Source of the DNA: Burkholderia sp. FERM BP-3421
Lineage (GTDB): Bacteria > Pseudomonadota > Gammaproteobacteria > Burkholderiales > Burkholderiaceae
Assembly: GCF_028657905.1 (NCBI RefSeq)
Contig: NZ_CP117782.1
Coordinates: forward strand, 3,596,001 to 3,660,000
DNA: 64,000 bases
Direction: 5' to 3'
The notes beneath the pieces are model-generated. The model did no database searches. It was given only the letters and a program-made list of their open reading frames with translations, and was not told the DNA's origin. Below, piece after piece: positions 19,531 to 28,154 of this stretch; position 1 is the stretch's first letter, and each line of letters starts with the position of its first letter. Made by a program: the position numbers and the translations under genes.

Positions 19531-20208
19531 ATGGCACTCGCCAAGAAGAAACCGGTTGCCAAGAAGGCAGCGGCAAAGAAGGTTGTGGCAAAGAAGGCAG
19601 CACCGGCAAAGAAGGTCGCCGCTAAGAAGGTCGCCGTGAAGAAGGTTGCGGTGAAGAAGGTTGCAGCCAAGAAGGTCGCGGTGAAGAAGGTTGCTGCGAA
19701 GAAGGCAGCGCCGGCCAAGAAGGCGGCGGCGAAGAAGGTTGCAGCCAAGAAGGTCGCGGTGAAGAAGGTTGCCGCGAAGAAGGCAGCGCCGGCCAAGAAG
19801 GCGGCGGCGAAGAAGGTTGCAGCCAAGAAGGTCGCGGTGAAGAAGGTTGCCGCGAAGAAGGCAGCGCCGGCCAAGAAGGCGGCGGCGAAGAAGGTTGCAG
19901 CCAAGAAGGTCGCGGTGAAGAAGGTTGCCGCGAAGAAGGCAGCGCCGGCCAAGAAGGCGGCAGCGAAGAAGGTTGCAGCCAAGAAGGCTGCGCCCGCGAA
20001 GAAGGCTGCGCCTGCTGCGAAGAAGGCCGCTCCCGCCGCGAAGAAGGCTGCGCCCGCGAAGAAGGCTGCCGCTCCGAAGAAGGCTGTCGTGAAGAAGGCT
20101 GCGCCGGCAACGACGGCGTCGACGGCATCGGTCGCACCGGCATCGGGCGTGAAGACCGCGCTGAACCCGGCTGCTGCATGGCCGTTCCCGACCGGCAGCC
20201 GTCCGTAA
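19531..20208 (+). CDS. histone H1-like, Lys/Ala-repeat DNA-binding protein
   Basis: 225-aa protein made almost wholly of AAKK, VAKK and APAKK steps, resembling the C-terminal tail of eukaryotic H1 and bacterial AlgP or HC1-type proteins. Expected to bind DNA non-specifically and affect compaction or expression. Residues about 50-150 are a 26-residue unit repeated nearly four times. The last 30 residues differ: a Thr/Ala/Ser stretch and the end AAWPFPTGSRP. Two ATGs lie at 19528 and 19531; the second is preferred because AAGGAG is then 6 bp away. Directly downstream of nrdB. Confidence 0.9.
   Translation: MALAKKKPVAKKAAAKKVVAKKAAPAKKVAAKKVAVKKVAVKKVAAKKVAVKKVAAKKAAPAKKAAAKKVAAKKVAVKKVAAKKAAPAKKAAAKKVAAKKVAVKKVAAKKAAPAKKAAAKKVAAKKVAVKKVAAKKAAPAKKAAAKKVAAKKAAPAKKAAPAAKKAAPAAKKAAPAKKAAAPKKAVVKKAAPATTASTASVAPASGVKTALNPAAAWPFPTGSRP
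19680..20000 (+). repeat. 78-bp coding minisatellite in the H1-like gene
   Basis: The same landmark (GCAGCGCCGGCCAAGAAG) recurs at 19705, 19783, 19861 and 19939, exactly 78 bp apart, with near-identical sequence between. The period is a whole number of codons (26), so slippage would change protein length without breaking the frame. Outside it the repeats are degenerate AAG-AAG-GCN runs. Confidence 0.92.
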
Positions 20209-20253
20209 TCGCTGTCCTGTCGGACGCTGCTATCTATATAGCGTGTCCGCGGA

Positions 20254-20271
20254 TTGAGTAGGCCTACTCAA
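20254..20271. repeat. perfect 18-bp palindrome downstream of the H1-like gene
   Basis: TTGAGTAGGCCTACTCAA is its own reverse complement with no spacer. It lies 45 bp past the stop and 5 bp before the terminator stem. With no loop it is more likely a protein site than an RNA hairpin. Confidence 0.7.
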
Positions 20272-20275
20272 ACCG

Positions 20276-20312
20276 AAATCCCGCCACGGCGTGCCGTCGG
20301 CGGGATTTTTTA
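20276..20312 (+). terminator. terminator of the H1-like gene
   Basis: Stem AAATCCCGCC (20276-20285) / GGCGGGATTT (20299-20308), with an inner ACGGC/GCCGT pairing, ending in six Ts. Confidence 0.9.
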
Positions 20313-20350
20313 TGCCTGCGCGCAGGCGGGCGCGCTTCGCGCGCAGGCAT
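20312..20350. terminator. middle bidirectional hairpin
   Basis: ATGCCTGCGCGC (20312-20323) pairs exactly with 20339-20350. The T-run on the left and A-run on the right could extend the stem by about six more pairs. It serves both converging transcripts and sits between two other terminators. Confidence 0.65.
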
Positions 20351-20383
20351 AAAAAAACGCATGCGCGAGTTACGCGCATGCGT
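20351..20383 (-). terminator. terminator of the glycine-zipper lipoprotein gene
   Basis: Stem ACGCATGCGCG / CGCGCATGCGT with a 5-nt loop. On the minus strand it is followed by seven Ts, 38 bp after the lipoprotein stop. Confidence 0.88.
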
Positions 20384-20421
20384 CGGATCGCGGCTCGCGC
20401 CGCGTGCTGAGGTCAGTCCGC

Positions 20422-20895
20422 TCAGTGCGTGACGCGGGTCACGCCGCCGCTCGACAGCAGTCGCACGCGTTCGCCCGCGCGGAATACTTCCGCCGTCGCC
20501 GCTTGCGTGATCGAGCGCAGGTCGCCGTTGTCGAGACGCACCGTGATTTCGACACCGTTGGCATTGCTCAAACCCTGGCCGAGCGCATTGCCCGCGACTG
20601 CGCCGGCGAGGCCGCCCGCGATCGCGGTCAGGATCGAGCCCTTGCCGCCGCCGATCGCGCTGCCGGCCACCGCGCCGAGCGCGCCGCCGCCGAGCGTGCC
20701 GATCGCCGCGCCGCCGCCTTCGCCTTCGATCTTCACCGCGCGCACGCTTTCGACCGTGCCGAGGCGCACGGTTTGTTCGCGCTGCGCCTGGCCGACGCTA
20801 TAGACGTCGGCCGACCCCGGCGGGGTGAAGCAGCCGGTCAGCGTTACCGATGCGACCAGCATGGCCGCGAGCGTCAGGGTTTTCTTGTTCAACAT
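20422..20895 (-). CDS. glycine-zipper (SlyB-like) outer-membrane lipoprotein
   Basis: 157-aa predicted lipoprotein. The signal peptide ends in the lipobox TLTGC (Cys 22). Residues about 65-110 are a glycine-zipper double membrane-spanning segment (GGGALGAVAGSAIGGGKG, GGLAGAVAGNALGQG). A C-terminal beta-strand domain follows (VEITVRLDNGDLRSI). This is the SlyB/Pcp, 17-kDa antigen-like layout, proteins that stabilise the envelope. The ATG at 20895 begins MLNKKTL. It lies 26 bp downstream of the PfkB kinase on the same strand. Confidence 0.88.
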   Translation of the reverse strand: MLNKKTLTLAAMLVASVTLTGCFTPPGSADVYSVGQAQREQTVRLGTVESVRAVKIEGEGGGAAIGTLGGGALGAVAGSAIGGGKGSILTAIAGGLAGAVAGNALGQGLSNANGVEITVRLDNGDLRSITQAATAEVFRAGERVRLLSSGGVTRVTH

Positions 20896-20921
20896 GTGTC
20901 GTGCTCTCCAACTCTTTCAGT

Positions 20922-21860
20922 TCATTTGAGACTGTAACCGAACGCGGTTTCAAAGCGAGCGTTGATTTCCGCGCGGCTCGGTGCATAGGTTTGCGGCCCT
21001 TGGGCCGCGATCTTGAGTGAGCCCATCAGGCTGGCGAGGCGGCCGGTGGTCGCCCAGTCCAGCCCGTGCTCGATGCCGTACAGCAGACCACCGCGGAAGG
21101 CGTCGCCGCATCCGGTCGGATCGACGATGCGCTCGGCCGGAACGACCGGAATCTGCTCGTCGCCGCCCTTGAGGCGGATGGTCGCGCCGTGCTCGCCGCG
21201 CGTGATGATGAGGGCCTGAACCCGGCCGGCGATTTCGTCTTCGGACCAACCCGTTTTGTCGCTCACCAGCTTGGCTTCGTAATCGTTGACAGCAACGTAA
21301 GACGCAAGTTCAATGCTGCGGCGCAATGTAGCACCGTCGAACAGCGGCAGGCCCTGGCCCGGATCGAAGATGAACGGCACGCCGGCAGCCGCGAGTTCCT
21401 CGGTGTGCTGGACCATGCCCTGGAACCCGTCCGGGCCGACGATCGCGAGCTTGATGTCCTTCGCCTCGCCCGCATGGTTCAGGTGGGACTGCATCATCGC
21501 GCCCGGGTGGAATGCGGCGAGCTGGTTGTTGTCGAGGTCGGTCGTGATCATCGCCTGCGCCGAGTGCATCTCGGGCAGTACGCGCACGTGTTCCTTCGAC
21601 ATGCCGAGCTGGTCGAGGCGATCGAGGTAGGGCTGCGCGTCGACCGCGCCGAGCGTGCCCATGATGCGCGCGTCGCCGCCCAGCAGGTGCAGCGCGTAGC
21701 CGATGTTGCCCGCGCAGCCGCCGAATTCGCGCCGCATCGTCGGCACGAGGAAGCTCAGGTTGATCATGTGCACCTGGTCGGGCAGGATGTGCTCCCGAAA
21801 GCGCCCTTCGAACGTCATGATGCTGTCGTAGGCGATCGAACCGCAGATAAGCGTAGCCAA
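20922..21860 (-). CDS. PfkB-family carbohydrate/nucleoside kinase
   Basis: 312-aa ribokinase-fold ATP-dependent kinase. The N-terminal substrate motif FGGCAGNIGYALHLLGG lies near 47-63; the C-terminal PfkB signature with anion hole and catalytic aspartate is VDPTGCGDAFRGGLLYG (about 245-262, D at GCGD). Close relatives are called adenosine kinase or broad nucleoside kinase, and a nucleoside kinase of this family has been described in Burkholderia thailandensis; a sugar substrate cannot be excluded. The ATG at 21860 starts MATLICGSIAYD. Confidence 0.85.
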   Translation of the reverse strand: MATLICGSIAYDSIMTFEGRFREHILPDQVHMINLSFLVPTMRREFGGCAGNIGYALHLLGGDARIMGTLGAVDAQPYLDRLDQLGMSKEHVRVLPEMHSAQAMITTDLDNNQLAAFHPGAMMQSHLNHAGEAKDIKLAIVGPDGFQGMVQHTEELAAAGVPFIFDPGQGLPLFDGATLRRSIELASYVAVNDYEAKLVSDKTGWSEDEIAGRVQALIITRGEHGATIRLKGGDEQIPVVPAERIVDPTGCGDAFRGGLLYGIEHGLDWATTGRLASLMGSLKIAAQGPQTYAPSRAEINARFETAFGYSLK

Positions 21861-21959
21861 GATAGCGTCCTTAGATATCAGTAGTTTTTTGTCGGCCCGG
21901 ATGCGCGTACGCCGCGCACGGATGCGCGGCGTACGGCGGTCGCTCGGAGTGGATGGGGG

Positions 21960-22463
21960 TCAGTTCAGTGCGGCGAGCGCAGCCTCGTAGTTCGGCTCGT
22001 CCTTGATCTCGCCCACGAGTTCAGCGTGCGCGACCTTGTCGTGCTCGTCGAGCACCACCACGGCGCGCGCGGTCAGCCCATTGAGCGGGCCGCTCGTCAC
22101 GTCGACGCCGTAGGCGCCGGCGAAGGCCCGGCCGGCGCGGAAGGTCGACGCGGTGACGACGTTCGCGAGGCCTTCGGTCGTGCAGAAGCGGGTGGCCGCG
22201 AACGGCAGGTCGCCCGACACCACGATCACCACCGTGTTCGCGAGCTTGCTCGCCGCTTCGTTGAACTTGCGGGTCGAGGTGGCGCAGGTCGGCGTGTCCA
22301 GGCTCGGCACGATGTTCAGCACCTTGCGCTTGCCCGCGAAGCTGGCGAGCGACAGGTCGGCGAGATCCTTGCCGACCAGCTTGAAATCGGGGGCTTGTGA
22401 ACCGACGGTCGGGAAGGTGCCGGCGATCTCGATCGGGTTGCCACCCAGCGTGACTTTGCTCAT
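21960..22463 (-). CDS. tpx: thiol peroxidase (atypical 2-Cys peroxiredoxin)
   Basis: Periplasmic/cytoplasmic-type Tpx that reduces H2O2 and alkyl hydroperoxides with thioredoxin. 167 aa, the family length. The peroxidatic cysteine is C60 in SLDTPTC, the resolving cysteine C94 in TRFC, and the arginine is in FAGAYGVD...LTARAVVV. The start at 22463 (MSKVTLGGNPI) is preferred over an upstream ATG at 22499, which adds 12 non-family residues. Confidence 0.95.
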   Translation of the reverse strand: MSKVTLGGNPIEIAGTFPTVGSQAPDFKLVGKDLADLSLASFAGKRKVLNIVPSLDTPTCATSTRKFNEAASKLANTVVIVVSGDLPFAATRFCTTEGLANVVTASTFRAGRAFAGAYGVDVTSGPLNGLTARAVVVLDEHDKVAHAELVGEIKDEPNYEAALAALN

Positions 22464-22532
22464 GTTCGTGCTCCGGAATGATGCGTCGACGTGACGCACG
22501 GGTTGAAGGCTGGCGCGCGAAGGCGCGCCGTT

Positions 22533-24572
22533 TTACGGATAAAAGATCTGGACGCGGAAATTCGAGGCGGTGACGTCACCCGTCTCGATCCGGACGACCA
22601 TGGTCTGCGTCGCGCCGGCCGGAATGCCCGCGTCGACCGACGCGCCGGGGCGGACATAATCACGCGGCGCGAGTACGCGGCGCACCGCCACGCGGTTGGC
22701 CTCGTCGAGCAGCGTCAGTTCGATCGCGGGATAGGCGAGCGCGACCGAATAATGATTGGTGAGCGGCACCTTCAGCTCCAGCACGTGCGGCCCGTCGAGC
22801 TGGCGCAGGTCGGACGCGTCGAGCCGCAGCCCGTCGATCGCGCGCGGCGGCGCGACGTGGCAGCCGAGCGTCGCGCAGGCCCGCGCGAACAGCGTCTGGC
22901 TGGTCGGCCAGTAGACCATCGCCTTTTCACGCTGCCACCACGCGAGCTGCACGATCAGCAGCAGCGCGAGCGTCAGCGCCAGCCCGATCACGAAGCCGCC
23001 CAGCACCCGCAGGAAGCCGCCGCGACGCTGCGGCGCGCGGGTCTCGCGCGTCATCGCGAAGTGTTCGCGCGCATCGTCGGCGGGCGCGGTTGCGAACGGA
23101 ACCTCCGGCGGCGACGTGAAGTGCGGCTCGCGGTGATCGCGATCGCCGTCGGGCGTGACCATTGCAGCGGCGCCGGCCGCGAGGGTCGGTTCCAGCGCGG
23201 CGGGCGAGGCGTCGTGCCCAGCCGCAGGCGGGGCCGATTCGGAGGAACGCTGCCGTCCGGCCGCGGCCGGAAGCGGATCGGGTTCGGCGTGTGCCGGTTC
23301 GGCGACGAGCGGCACCGGCGCGCCGGAGAAGCGTGCAACGGCGCTCGCGCCGTCGGCGCCGGGGCCGCTGCGGTCCGGCAGCGCAAGCGGCACGAGCGGC
23401 GTGGTGCTGACGTTCGCGCCGCTGTGCTGGAGGGCCGGGTCGATGCCGCCGTCGAGCCAGGGCGCCCACATGTCCCACGCGCCGGGCGCGAAATCCTGCT
23501 CGTGAGTGGGCGAGGCGGTCGACTCGGTCGTCGCGAACGTGTGATTCGGGATGACCACGGGGGGCACGGCAGGCCGCGCAGCATGCGTTGGTTCGTGTTC
23601 GGCCGGCGGCGCTGCGTCGGGCGCGAGCGGGTGTTGCGTGGCGGGCGGGACGTCGGACGCCGCCGTATGCTCGACGGCCAGGGTGTCATGTGGCGTCGGC
23701 GTCTCGGGCGATGCGTCGGCGTCGGGTGTGTGTGCCGCAGGCGTGTCGGTTGCCGCAGCGATCTCGCCGCGCGCTGCTTCGACGCCGGGCGCGGACGCTT
23801 CATCGAAGGCGGATCGTGCCGTGGCCGAATCGTGAGCGTGTGCGGTTGCTACGGGCGCATCGGCAACGGGCGCGGGAATCTCGTCGTGCGTTGCCGCGAT
23901 GTCGGGCGCGGCCGCTTCATCGGAGGCGGACTTTGCCGTGGCCGAATCGTGAGCGTGTGCGATTGCTACGGGCGCATCGGCAACGGGCGCGGGAATCTCG
24001 TCGTGCGTTGCCGCGATGTCGGGCGCGGACGCTTCATCGAAGGCGGACTTTGCCGTGGCCGAATCGTGAGCGTGTGCGGTTGCTACGGGCGCATCGGCAA
24101 CCGGCGCGGCGATCTCGTCGTGCGTTGCCGCGATACCGGCGGGCGTCTCGATCTCATCGGCGGCGGTGCGTGTCGCGGCCGGATCGTGCGCGGGCGTGGC
24201 GTTATCGTGCGTTTCGGCCGGCGCAGCAGGCGCAACGTGCGTGGGCGGTTCCGAGGCAGGCGAGTGGCGGCCTGTCGCGTCGTCGGCGGCGGCGCCCTCG
24301 GCGGAGGGCGACCCGGCCGGCCGCGGCGCATCGCGCGGCAGCGCGACCTCGTGCGCGATCGGCGACGGGGTGGACGACGGGATCGGCGCGGCCGGGCTGT
24401 CCGCCGCGCGCGCGGCGGCGTCGAGCAGCGGCCCGGGCTCGACGAGCGAACTGGCCGCGTCGAATACCTGCTGGCATTGGCCGCAGCGCACGAGCCCGCC
24501 GTGCAGCGTCAGGTGATCCTGCCGCAGCCGGAAGACGGTTTCACAATGAGGACAGCGCGTCGCGAGGAGCAT
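22533..24572 (-). CDS. zinc-ribbon / DUF3426 membrane protein with internal repeats
   Basis: 679 aa. An MJ0042-type zinc ribbon at 1-40 (CPHC...CGQC) is followed by about 430 residues of Ala/Pro/Asp/His-rich, probably disordered linker, including three 39-residue repeats (147-262). One membrane helix comes next (about 518-540, GFVIGLALTLALLLIVQLAWW), then a conserved C-terminal DUF3426 domain (CATLGC, LPL/VPLTNHYS, AYPAIELTL, RVLAPRDYVRPGA). Function unknown. Its place just downstream of prmA is conserved in betaproteobacteria. The linker is unusually long and is where homologues should differ most. Confidence 0.85.
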   Translation of the reverse strand: MLLATRCPHCETVFRLRQDHLTLHGGLVRCGQCQQVFDAASSLVEPGPLLDAAARAADSPAAPIPSSTPSPIAHEVALPRDAPRPAGSPSAEGAAADDATGRHSPASEPPTHVAPAAPAETHDNATPAHDPAATRTAADEIETPAGIAATHDEIAAPVADAPVATAHAHDSATAKSAFDEASAPDIAATHDEIPAPVADAPVAIAHAHDSATAKSASDEAAAPDIAATHDEIPAPVADAPVATAHAHDSATARSAFDEASAPGVEAARGEIAAATDTPAAHTPDADASPETPTPHDTLAVEHTAASDVPPATQHPLAPDAAPPAEHEPTHAARPAVPPVVIPNHTFATTESTASPTHEQDFAPGAWDMWAPWLDGGIDPALQHSGANVSTTPLVPLALPDRSGPGADGASAVARFSGAPVPLVAEPAHAEPDPLPAAAGRQRSSESAPPAAGHDASPAALEPTLAAGAAAMVTPDGDRDHREPHFTSPPEVPFATAPADDAREHFAMTRETRAPQRRGGFLRVLGGFVIGLALTLALLLIVQLAWWQREKAMVYWPTSQTLFARACATLGCHVAPPRAIDGLRLDASDLRQLDGPHVLELKVPLTNHYSVALAYPAIELTLLDEANRVAVRRVLAPRDYVRPGASVDAGIPAGATQTMVVRIETGDVTASNFRVQIFYP
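23787..24134 (-). repeat. three tandem 117-bp repeats in the DUF3426 gene
   Basis: The unit encodes IAATHDEIPAPVADAPVATA followed by HAHDSATAKSAFDEASAPD (39 aa). Three copies differ at only a few codons, with a more decayed copy after them. The period keeps the frame. Confidence 0.85.
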
Positions 24573-24619
24573 GGGTAGCCGGGCGGCCAGCTGGGCCTGA
24601 GTGAAAGACAGCGCTTATT

Positions 24620-25522
24620 CTAATGGCTTTCGCGTCGCGTTCCGGCCAGACAGACCCAACCTTCGTGTTCGCGCCACACGGCAATGTCGATATAGCGCGC
24701 ATAGACGCTCGCGACTTCCTCCGCCTGGCGCGCCAGCACGCCCGACAGCGCGAGGCGCCCGCCCGGTTTCACCTTCGACGCGAGCATCGACGCCATCAGC
24801 TTGAGCGGGTTCGACAGGATGTTCGCCACCACGATGTCGAATTCTCCCGCCGGGCAATCGTCCGGCAGCCCGTAGGTCACGTCGGCGTGGTTGCGCGCGC
24901 TGTTCTGGCGCGCCGATTCGACGGCCTGCGGGTCGATGTCGATGCCGGTCACCGGCTGCGCGCCGCATTTGCGCGCGAGAATCGCGAGGATCCCCGAGCC
25001 GCAGCCGTAGTCGAGCACCGACTGGCCGGGCCGCACCGTCTGCTCGAGCCATTCCATGCAGAGCCGCGTGGTCGGATGGCTGCCCGTGCCGAAAGCCAGG
25101 CCCGGATCGAGTTCGAGTACGAGCGCGTCGGGATCCGGCGCCGCGTGCCACGACGGCACCACCCAGATCCGCTCGCCGATGGGGATCGGCTCGAATTGCG
25201 ACTGGGTGAGCCGCACCCAATCCTGCTCCGCGACTTCGCGCACGCTGAAGGCGGGCGTATCCGCCAGCCCCAGCGCATTGGCGGCGGCGGCGAGCAGCAC
25301 CGCCGGCTCGCGCTGCGCATCGAGCAGCGCGACCACGCGCGAACGCTGCCATGCGGTGCGTTCGGGCGTGAGGCCGGGCTCGCCGAAGAGCGGCTGCTCG
25401 TCCGGCGTGTCCGCGTCGGCGTCCTCGACGGACACCGACAGCGCGCCGAGGTCGAGCAGCGCGTCCGACAGGGCTTCCGCGTGCTCGCGCGCGAGTTCGA
25501 CGACGAGTTCCCGATAGCTCAT
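24620..25522 (-). CDS. prmA: ribosomal protein L11 methyltransferase
   Basis: SAM-dependent enzyme that trimethylates L11. 300 aa. The N-terminal L11-recognition domain is about 1-90; the Rossmann domain carries DPGLAFGTGSHPTT, VLDYGCGSGILAI and the catalytic-loop VVANILSNPL. The ATG at 25522 is 3 bp after the accC stop, so it is in the accBC transcript, a common grouping. Confidence 0.95.
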   Translation of the reverse strand: MSYRELVVELAREHAEALSDALLDLGALSVSVEDADADTPDEQPLFGEPGLTPERTAWQRSRVVALLDAQREPAVLLAAAANALGLADTPAFSVREVAEQDWVRLTQSQFEPIPIGERIWVVPSWHAAPDPDALVLELDPGLAFGTGSHPTTRLCMEWLEQTVRPGQSVLDYGCGSGILAILARKCGAQPVTGIDIDPQAVESARQNSARNHADVTYGLPDDCPAGEFDIVVANILSNPLKLMASMLASKVKPGGRLALSGVLARQAEEVASVYARYIDIAVWREHEGWVCLAGTRRESH

Positions 25523-25525
25523 GGC

Positions 25526-26890
25526 TTACGCTTCGTCCCGTGCGACCTGCTGGCGTTCCGCCAGACGGTTTTCGAGGTAGTGGATGCTGGTGCCGCCCTC
25601 GACGAACTTCGCGTCGAGCATCAGCTCGCGGTGCAGCGGGATGTTGGTCAGGATGCCTTCGACCACCATTTCCGACAGCGCGATGCGCATGCGCTGGATC
25701 GCCTGGTCGCGGGTCGCGCCGTAGGAGATCAGCTTGCCGATCATCGAATCATAGTTCGGCGGCACGAAATAGCCGTTGTACGCGTGCGAATCGACGCGGA
25801 TCCCGGGGCCGCCCGGCGTATGCCACGACGTGATCCGGCCCGGCGACGGCGTGAACTTGAACGGATCTTCCGCGTTGATCCGGCACTCGATCGCGTGACC
25901 GCGGAACTGGATGTCGCGCTGGCGGAAGCCGAGCTTCTCGCCGGCCGCGATGCGGATCTGTTCCTGCACGATATCGACGCCGGTGATCAGCTCCGTCACC
26001 GGGTGCTCGACCTGCACGCGCGTGTTCATCTCGATGAAGTAGAACTCGTTGTTCTCGTACAGGAACTCGAAGGTGCCCGCGCCGAGGTAGCCCATCTTCT
26101 TGCAGGCGTCCGCGCAGCGATCGCCGATCCGGTCGATCAGGCGGCGCGCGATGCCGGGCGCCGGCGCTTCCTCGATCACCTTCTGGTGGCGGCGCTGCAT
26201 CGAGCAGTCGCGCTCGCCGAGCCAGACGGCGTTCTTGTGCGAATCCGAGAGCACCTGGATTTCGATGTGGCGCGGATTCTCGAGGAACTTCTCCATATAG
26301 ACCTGTGGATTGCCGAACGCACGGCCGGCTTCCTCGCGGGTCATGTTGACCGCATTCACGAGCGCGGCCTCGGTGTGCACGACGCGCATCCCGCGCCCGC
26401 CGCCGCCGCCCGCCGCCTTGATGATGACGGGATAGCCGACCGCACGCGCAATTTTCACGATCTCCTTCGGATCGTCCGGCAACGCGCCGTCCGAACCCGG
26501 CACGCAGGGCACGCCGGTGCGCATCATGGTCTGCTTCGCGGTGACCTTGTCACCCATCATGCGGATCGTGTCGGGACGCGGCCCGATGAAGGTGAAGCCC
26601 GATTGCTCGACGCGCTCGGCGAAGTCGGCGTTCTCGGACAGGAAGCCGTAGCCCGGGTGGATCGCCTCGGCATCGGTGACTTCGGCCGCGCTGATCAGCG
26701 CCGGCATGTTCAGGTAGCTGAGGTTCGACGGCGCCGGGCCGATACAGACGGCTTCGTCGGCGAGCCGCACGTATTTCGCTTCCTTGTCGGCTTCCGAATA
26801 GACGACGACCGTCTTGACGCCCAGCTCGCGGCACGCGCGCTGGATGCGCAGTGCGATTTCGCCGCGATTGGCAATGAGGATTTTTTCAAA
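25526..26890 (-). CDS. accC: acetyl-CoA carboxylase, biotin carboxylase subunit
   Basis: ATP-grasp enzyme that carboxylates biotin on AccB, first half-reaction of fatty-acid synthesis. 454 aa. The N-terminal MFEKILIANRGEIALRI is followed by the ATP-binding glycine loop KAAGGGGGRGMR (about 158-169) and the active-site EMNTRVQVEHPVTE (about 287-300). The ATG at 26890 is chosen over one at 26914, giving the family start. 114 bp downstream of accB; prmA follows almost directly. Confidence 0.97.
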   Translation of the reverse strand, partial: FEKILIANRGEIALRIQRACRELGVKTVVVYSEADKEAKYVRLADEAVCIGPAPSNLSYLNMPALISAAEVTDAEAIHPGYGFLSENADFAERVEQSGFTFIGPRPDTIRMMGDKVTAKQTMMRTGVPCVPGSDGALPDDPKEIVKIARAVGYPVIIKAAGGGGGRGMRVVHTEAALVNAVNMTREEAGRAFGNPQVYMEKFLENPRHIEIQVLSDSHKNAVWLGERDCSMQRRHQKVIEEAPAPGIARRLIDRIGDRCADACKKMGYLGAGTFEFLYENNEFYFIEMNTRVQVEHPVTELITGVDIVQEQIRIAAGEKLGFRQRDIQFRGHAIECRINAEDPFKFTPSPGRITSWHTPGGPGIRVDSHAYNGYFVPPNYDSMIGKLISYGATRDQAIQRMRIALSEMVVEGILTNIPLHRELMLDAKFVEGGTSIHYLENRLAERQQVARDEA

Positions 26891-27004
26891 CATAACGAGT
26901 ATTCGTCTCTTCAAGGGGCGCGCGCGAGGCGCGCCTTAAGAGGATCGGCGTCGCGCAGCGCGAGGGCGCGCGGCGGTCCGCGAGGCTGTTCGCACGACGG
27001 CTCG

Positions 27005-27478
27005 TCAGCCGATCACGAACAGCGGCTGGCCGTACTCGACCGCCTGGCCGTTGTCGACGAGGATTTCCTTGATGACGCCTGCCTTGTCCGATTCGATCTC
27101 GTTGAGCAGCTTCATCGCTTCGATGATGCAGAGGGTCTGGCCTTCCTTCACGGTGTCGCCGATCTGGGCGAACGGATCGGCGCCCGGCGACGGTGCGCGG
27201 TAGAAGGTGCCGACCATCGGCGAGGTGACCACGTGGCCCTGCGGCGCGCTGGCCGCGGGGGCCGCGCCGGCCGCGGCCGGTGCGCCGGCTTCGGCGGCGA
27301 GAGGCGCGGCGGCCGGGGCCATGCTGACTTGCGGGGCGAAACCGCTCGATTGCTGGACATAGACCGGCGGCGCGTTCTTGACGATGCGCACCTTGCCTTC
27401 GCCTTCGGTGACTTCCAGCTCGGAGATGCCGGATTCGGAGACGAGGTCGATCAGAGTTTTCAGCTTACGAAGATCCAT
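27005..27478 (-). CDS. accB: acetyl-CoA carboxylase, biotin carboxyl carrier protein
   Basis: 157-aa carrier. The N-terminal 40 residues form the AccB-specific helical part; an Ala/Pro linker (about 52-80) leads to the biotinyl domain, where EAMKLL places the biotinylated lysine at K123, with the thumb region before it (FYRAPSPGADPF). The ATG at 27478 has GGGGAA upstream. First gene of accB-accC-prmA. Confidence 0.97.
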   Translation of the reverse strand: MDLRKLKTLIDLVSESGISELEVTEGEGKVRIVKNAPPVYVQQSSGFAPQVSMAPAAAPLAAEAGAPAAAGAAPAASAPQGHVVTSPMVGTFYRAPSPGADPFAQIGDTVKEGQTLCIIEAMKLLNEIESDKAGVIKEILVDNGQAVEYGQPLFVIG

Positions 27479-27505
27479 CGGGAGTTCCCCTTTTCAATAC
27501 GTGAA

Positions 27506-27525
27506 ACGCCGGTTTGAACCGGCGT
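27506..27525. repeat. hairpin between aroQ and accB
   Basis: ACGCCGGT (27506-27513) and ACCGGCGT (27518-27525) around TTGA. On the minus strand it is followed only by TT, so a weak terminator or leader structure ahead of accB is possible. Confidence 0.5.
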
Positions 27526-27545
27526 TGAATCGAGTTCTTGATCAA

Positions 27546-27998
27546 TCAGCCGCGCGACGCGCCTTGCAGCTTGTCGAGCGCGTAGTCGAGCGCGTAGAGG
27601 TAACCGCGCCAGCCGAGGCCGCAGATCACGCCGTCGGCGAGATCTGACAAATAGGAGTGTTGCCGGAACGGTTCGCGACGGTGCACGTTCGACAGATGCA
27701 CTTCCACGAACGGTATCCCGACGCCCGCGAGCGCGTCGCGGATCGCGATGCTCGTGTGCGTGTACGCGGCCGGATTGATCAGGATGAAGTCGGTCTGCTC
27801 ATTCCGGGCCGCCTGGATCCGATCCACGAGCGCGCCTTCATGATTGCTCTGGAACGACGCCAGTTCGGCGCCGGCCTGCTGCGCCCGCTCGGTCAGCGCC
27901 TGATCGATCTGCGCAAGCGTCACGCGGCCGTACACCTCCGGTTCCCGGGTGCCGAGAAGGTTCAGGTTGGGGCCGTGCAGCACCAGCAATCGTGTCAT
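27546..27998 (-). CDS. aroQ: type II 3-dehydroquinate dehydratase
   Basis: Third step of the shikimate pathway. 150 aa. Features: LLVLHGPNLNLLGTREPEVYG at the N-terminus (catalytic Tyr at 23), QSNHEGALVDRI (about 53-64), INPAAYTHTSIAIRDAL and the late VEVHLSNVHRREPFR with the active-site His. The ATG at 27998 is upstream of accB in the usual betaproteobacterial order aroQ-accB-accC. Confidence 0.95.
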   Translation of the reverse strand: MTRLLVLHGPNLNLLGTREPEVYGRVTLAQIDQALTERAQQAGAELASFQSNHEGALVDRIQAARNEQTDFILINPAAYTHTSIAIRDALAGVGIPFVEVHLSNVHRREPFRQHSYLSDLADGVICGLGWRGYLYALDYALDKLQGASRG

Positions 27999-28154
27999 GG
28001 TCGCTTCTTTTTCTGCGGAATTGCGCGAACTTTAGCGCTGATTAGAGAAATTTGTCTAGTTTTGCCGAATGGTCCGCGGCGCGCGACCAGCGTGGCGCAT
28101 CGTTTCGCGATTTAACAATCAGCTAACTGCATTGATTTTGATGTCAATCAGGCT

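Noticed and set aside
19680..20000. CRISPR-like regular repeats
   Set aside because: The 78-bp units abut without unique spacers and code for Lys/Ala runs; it is a coding minisatellite.
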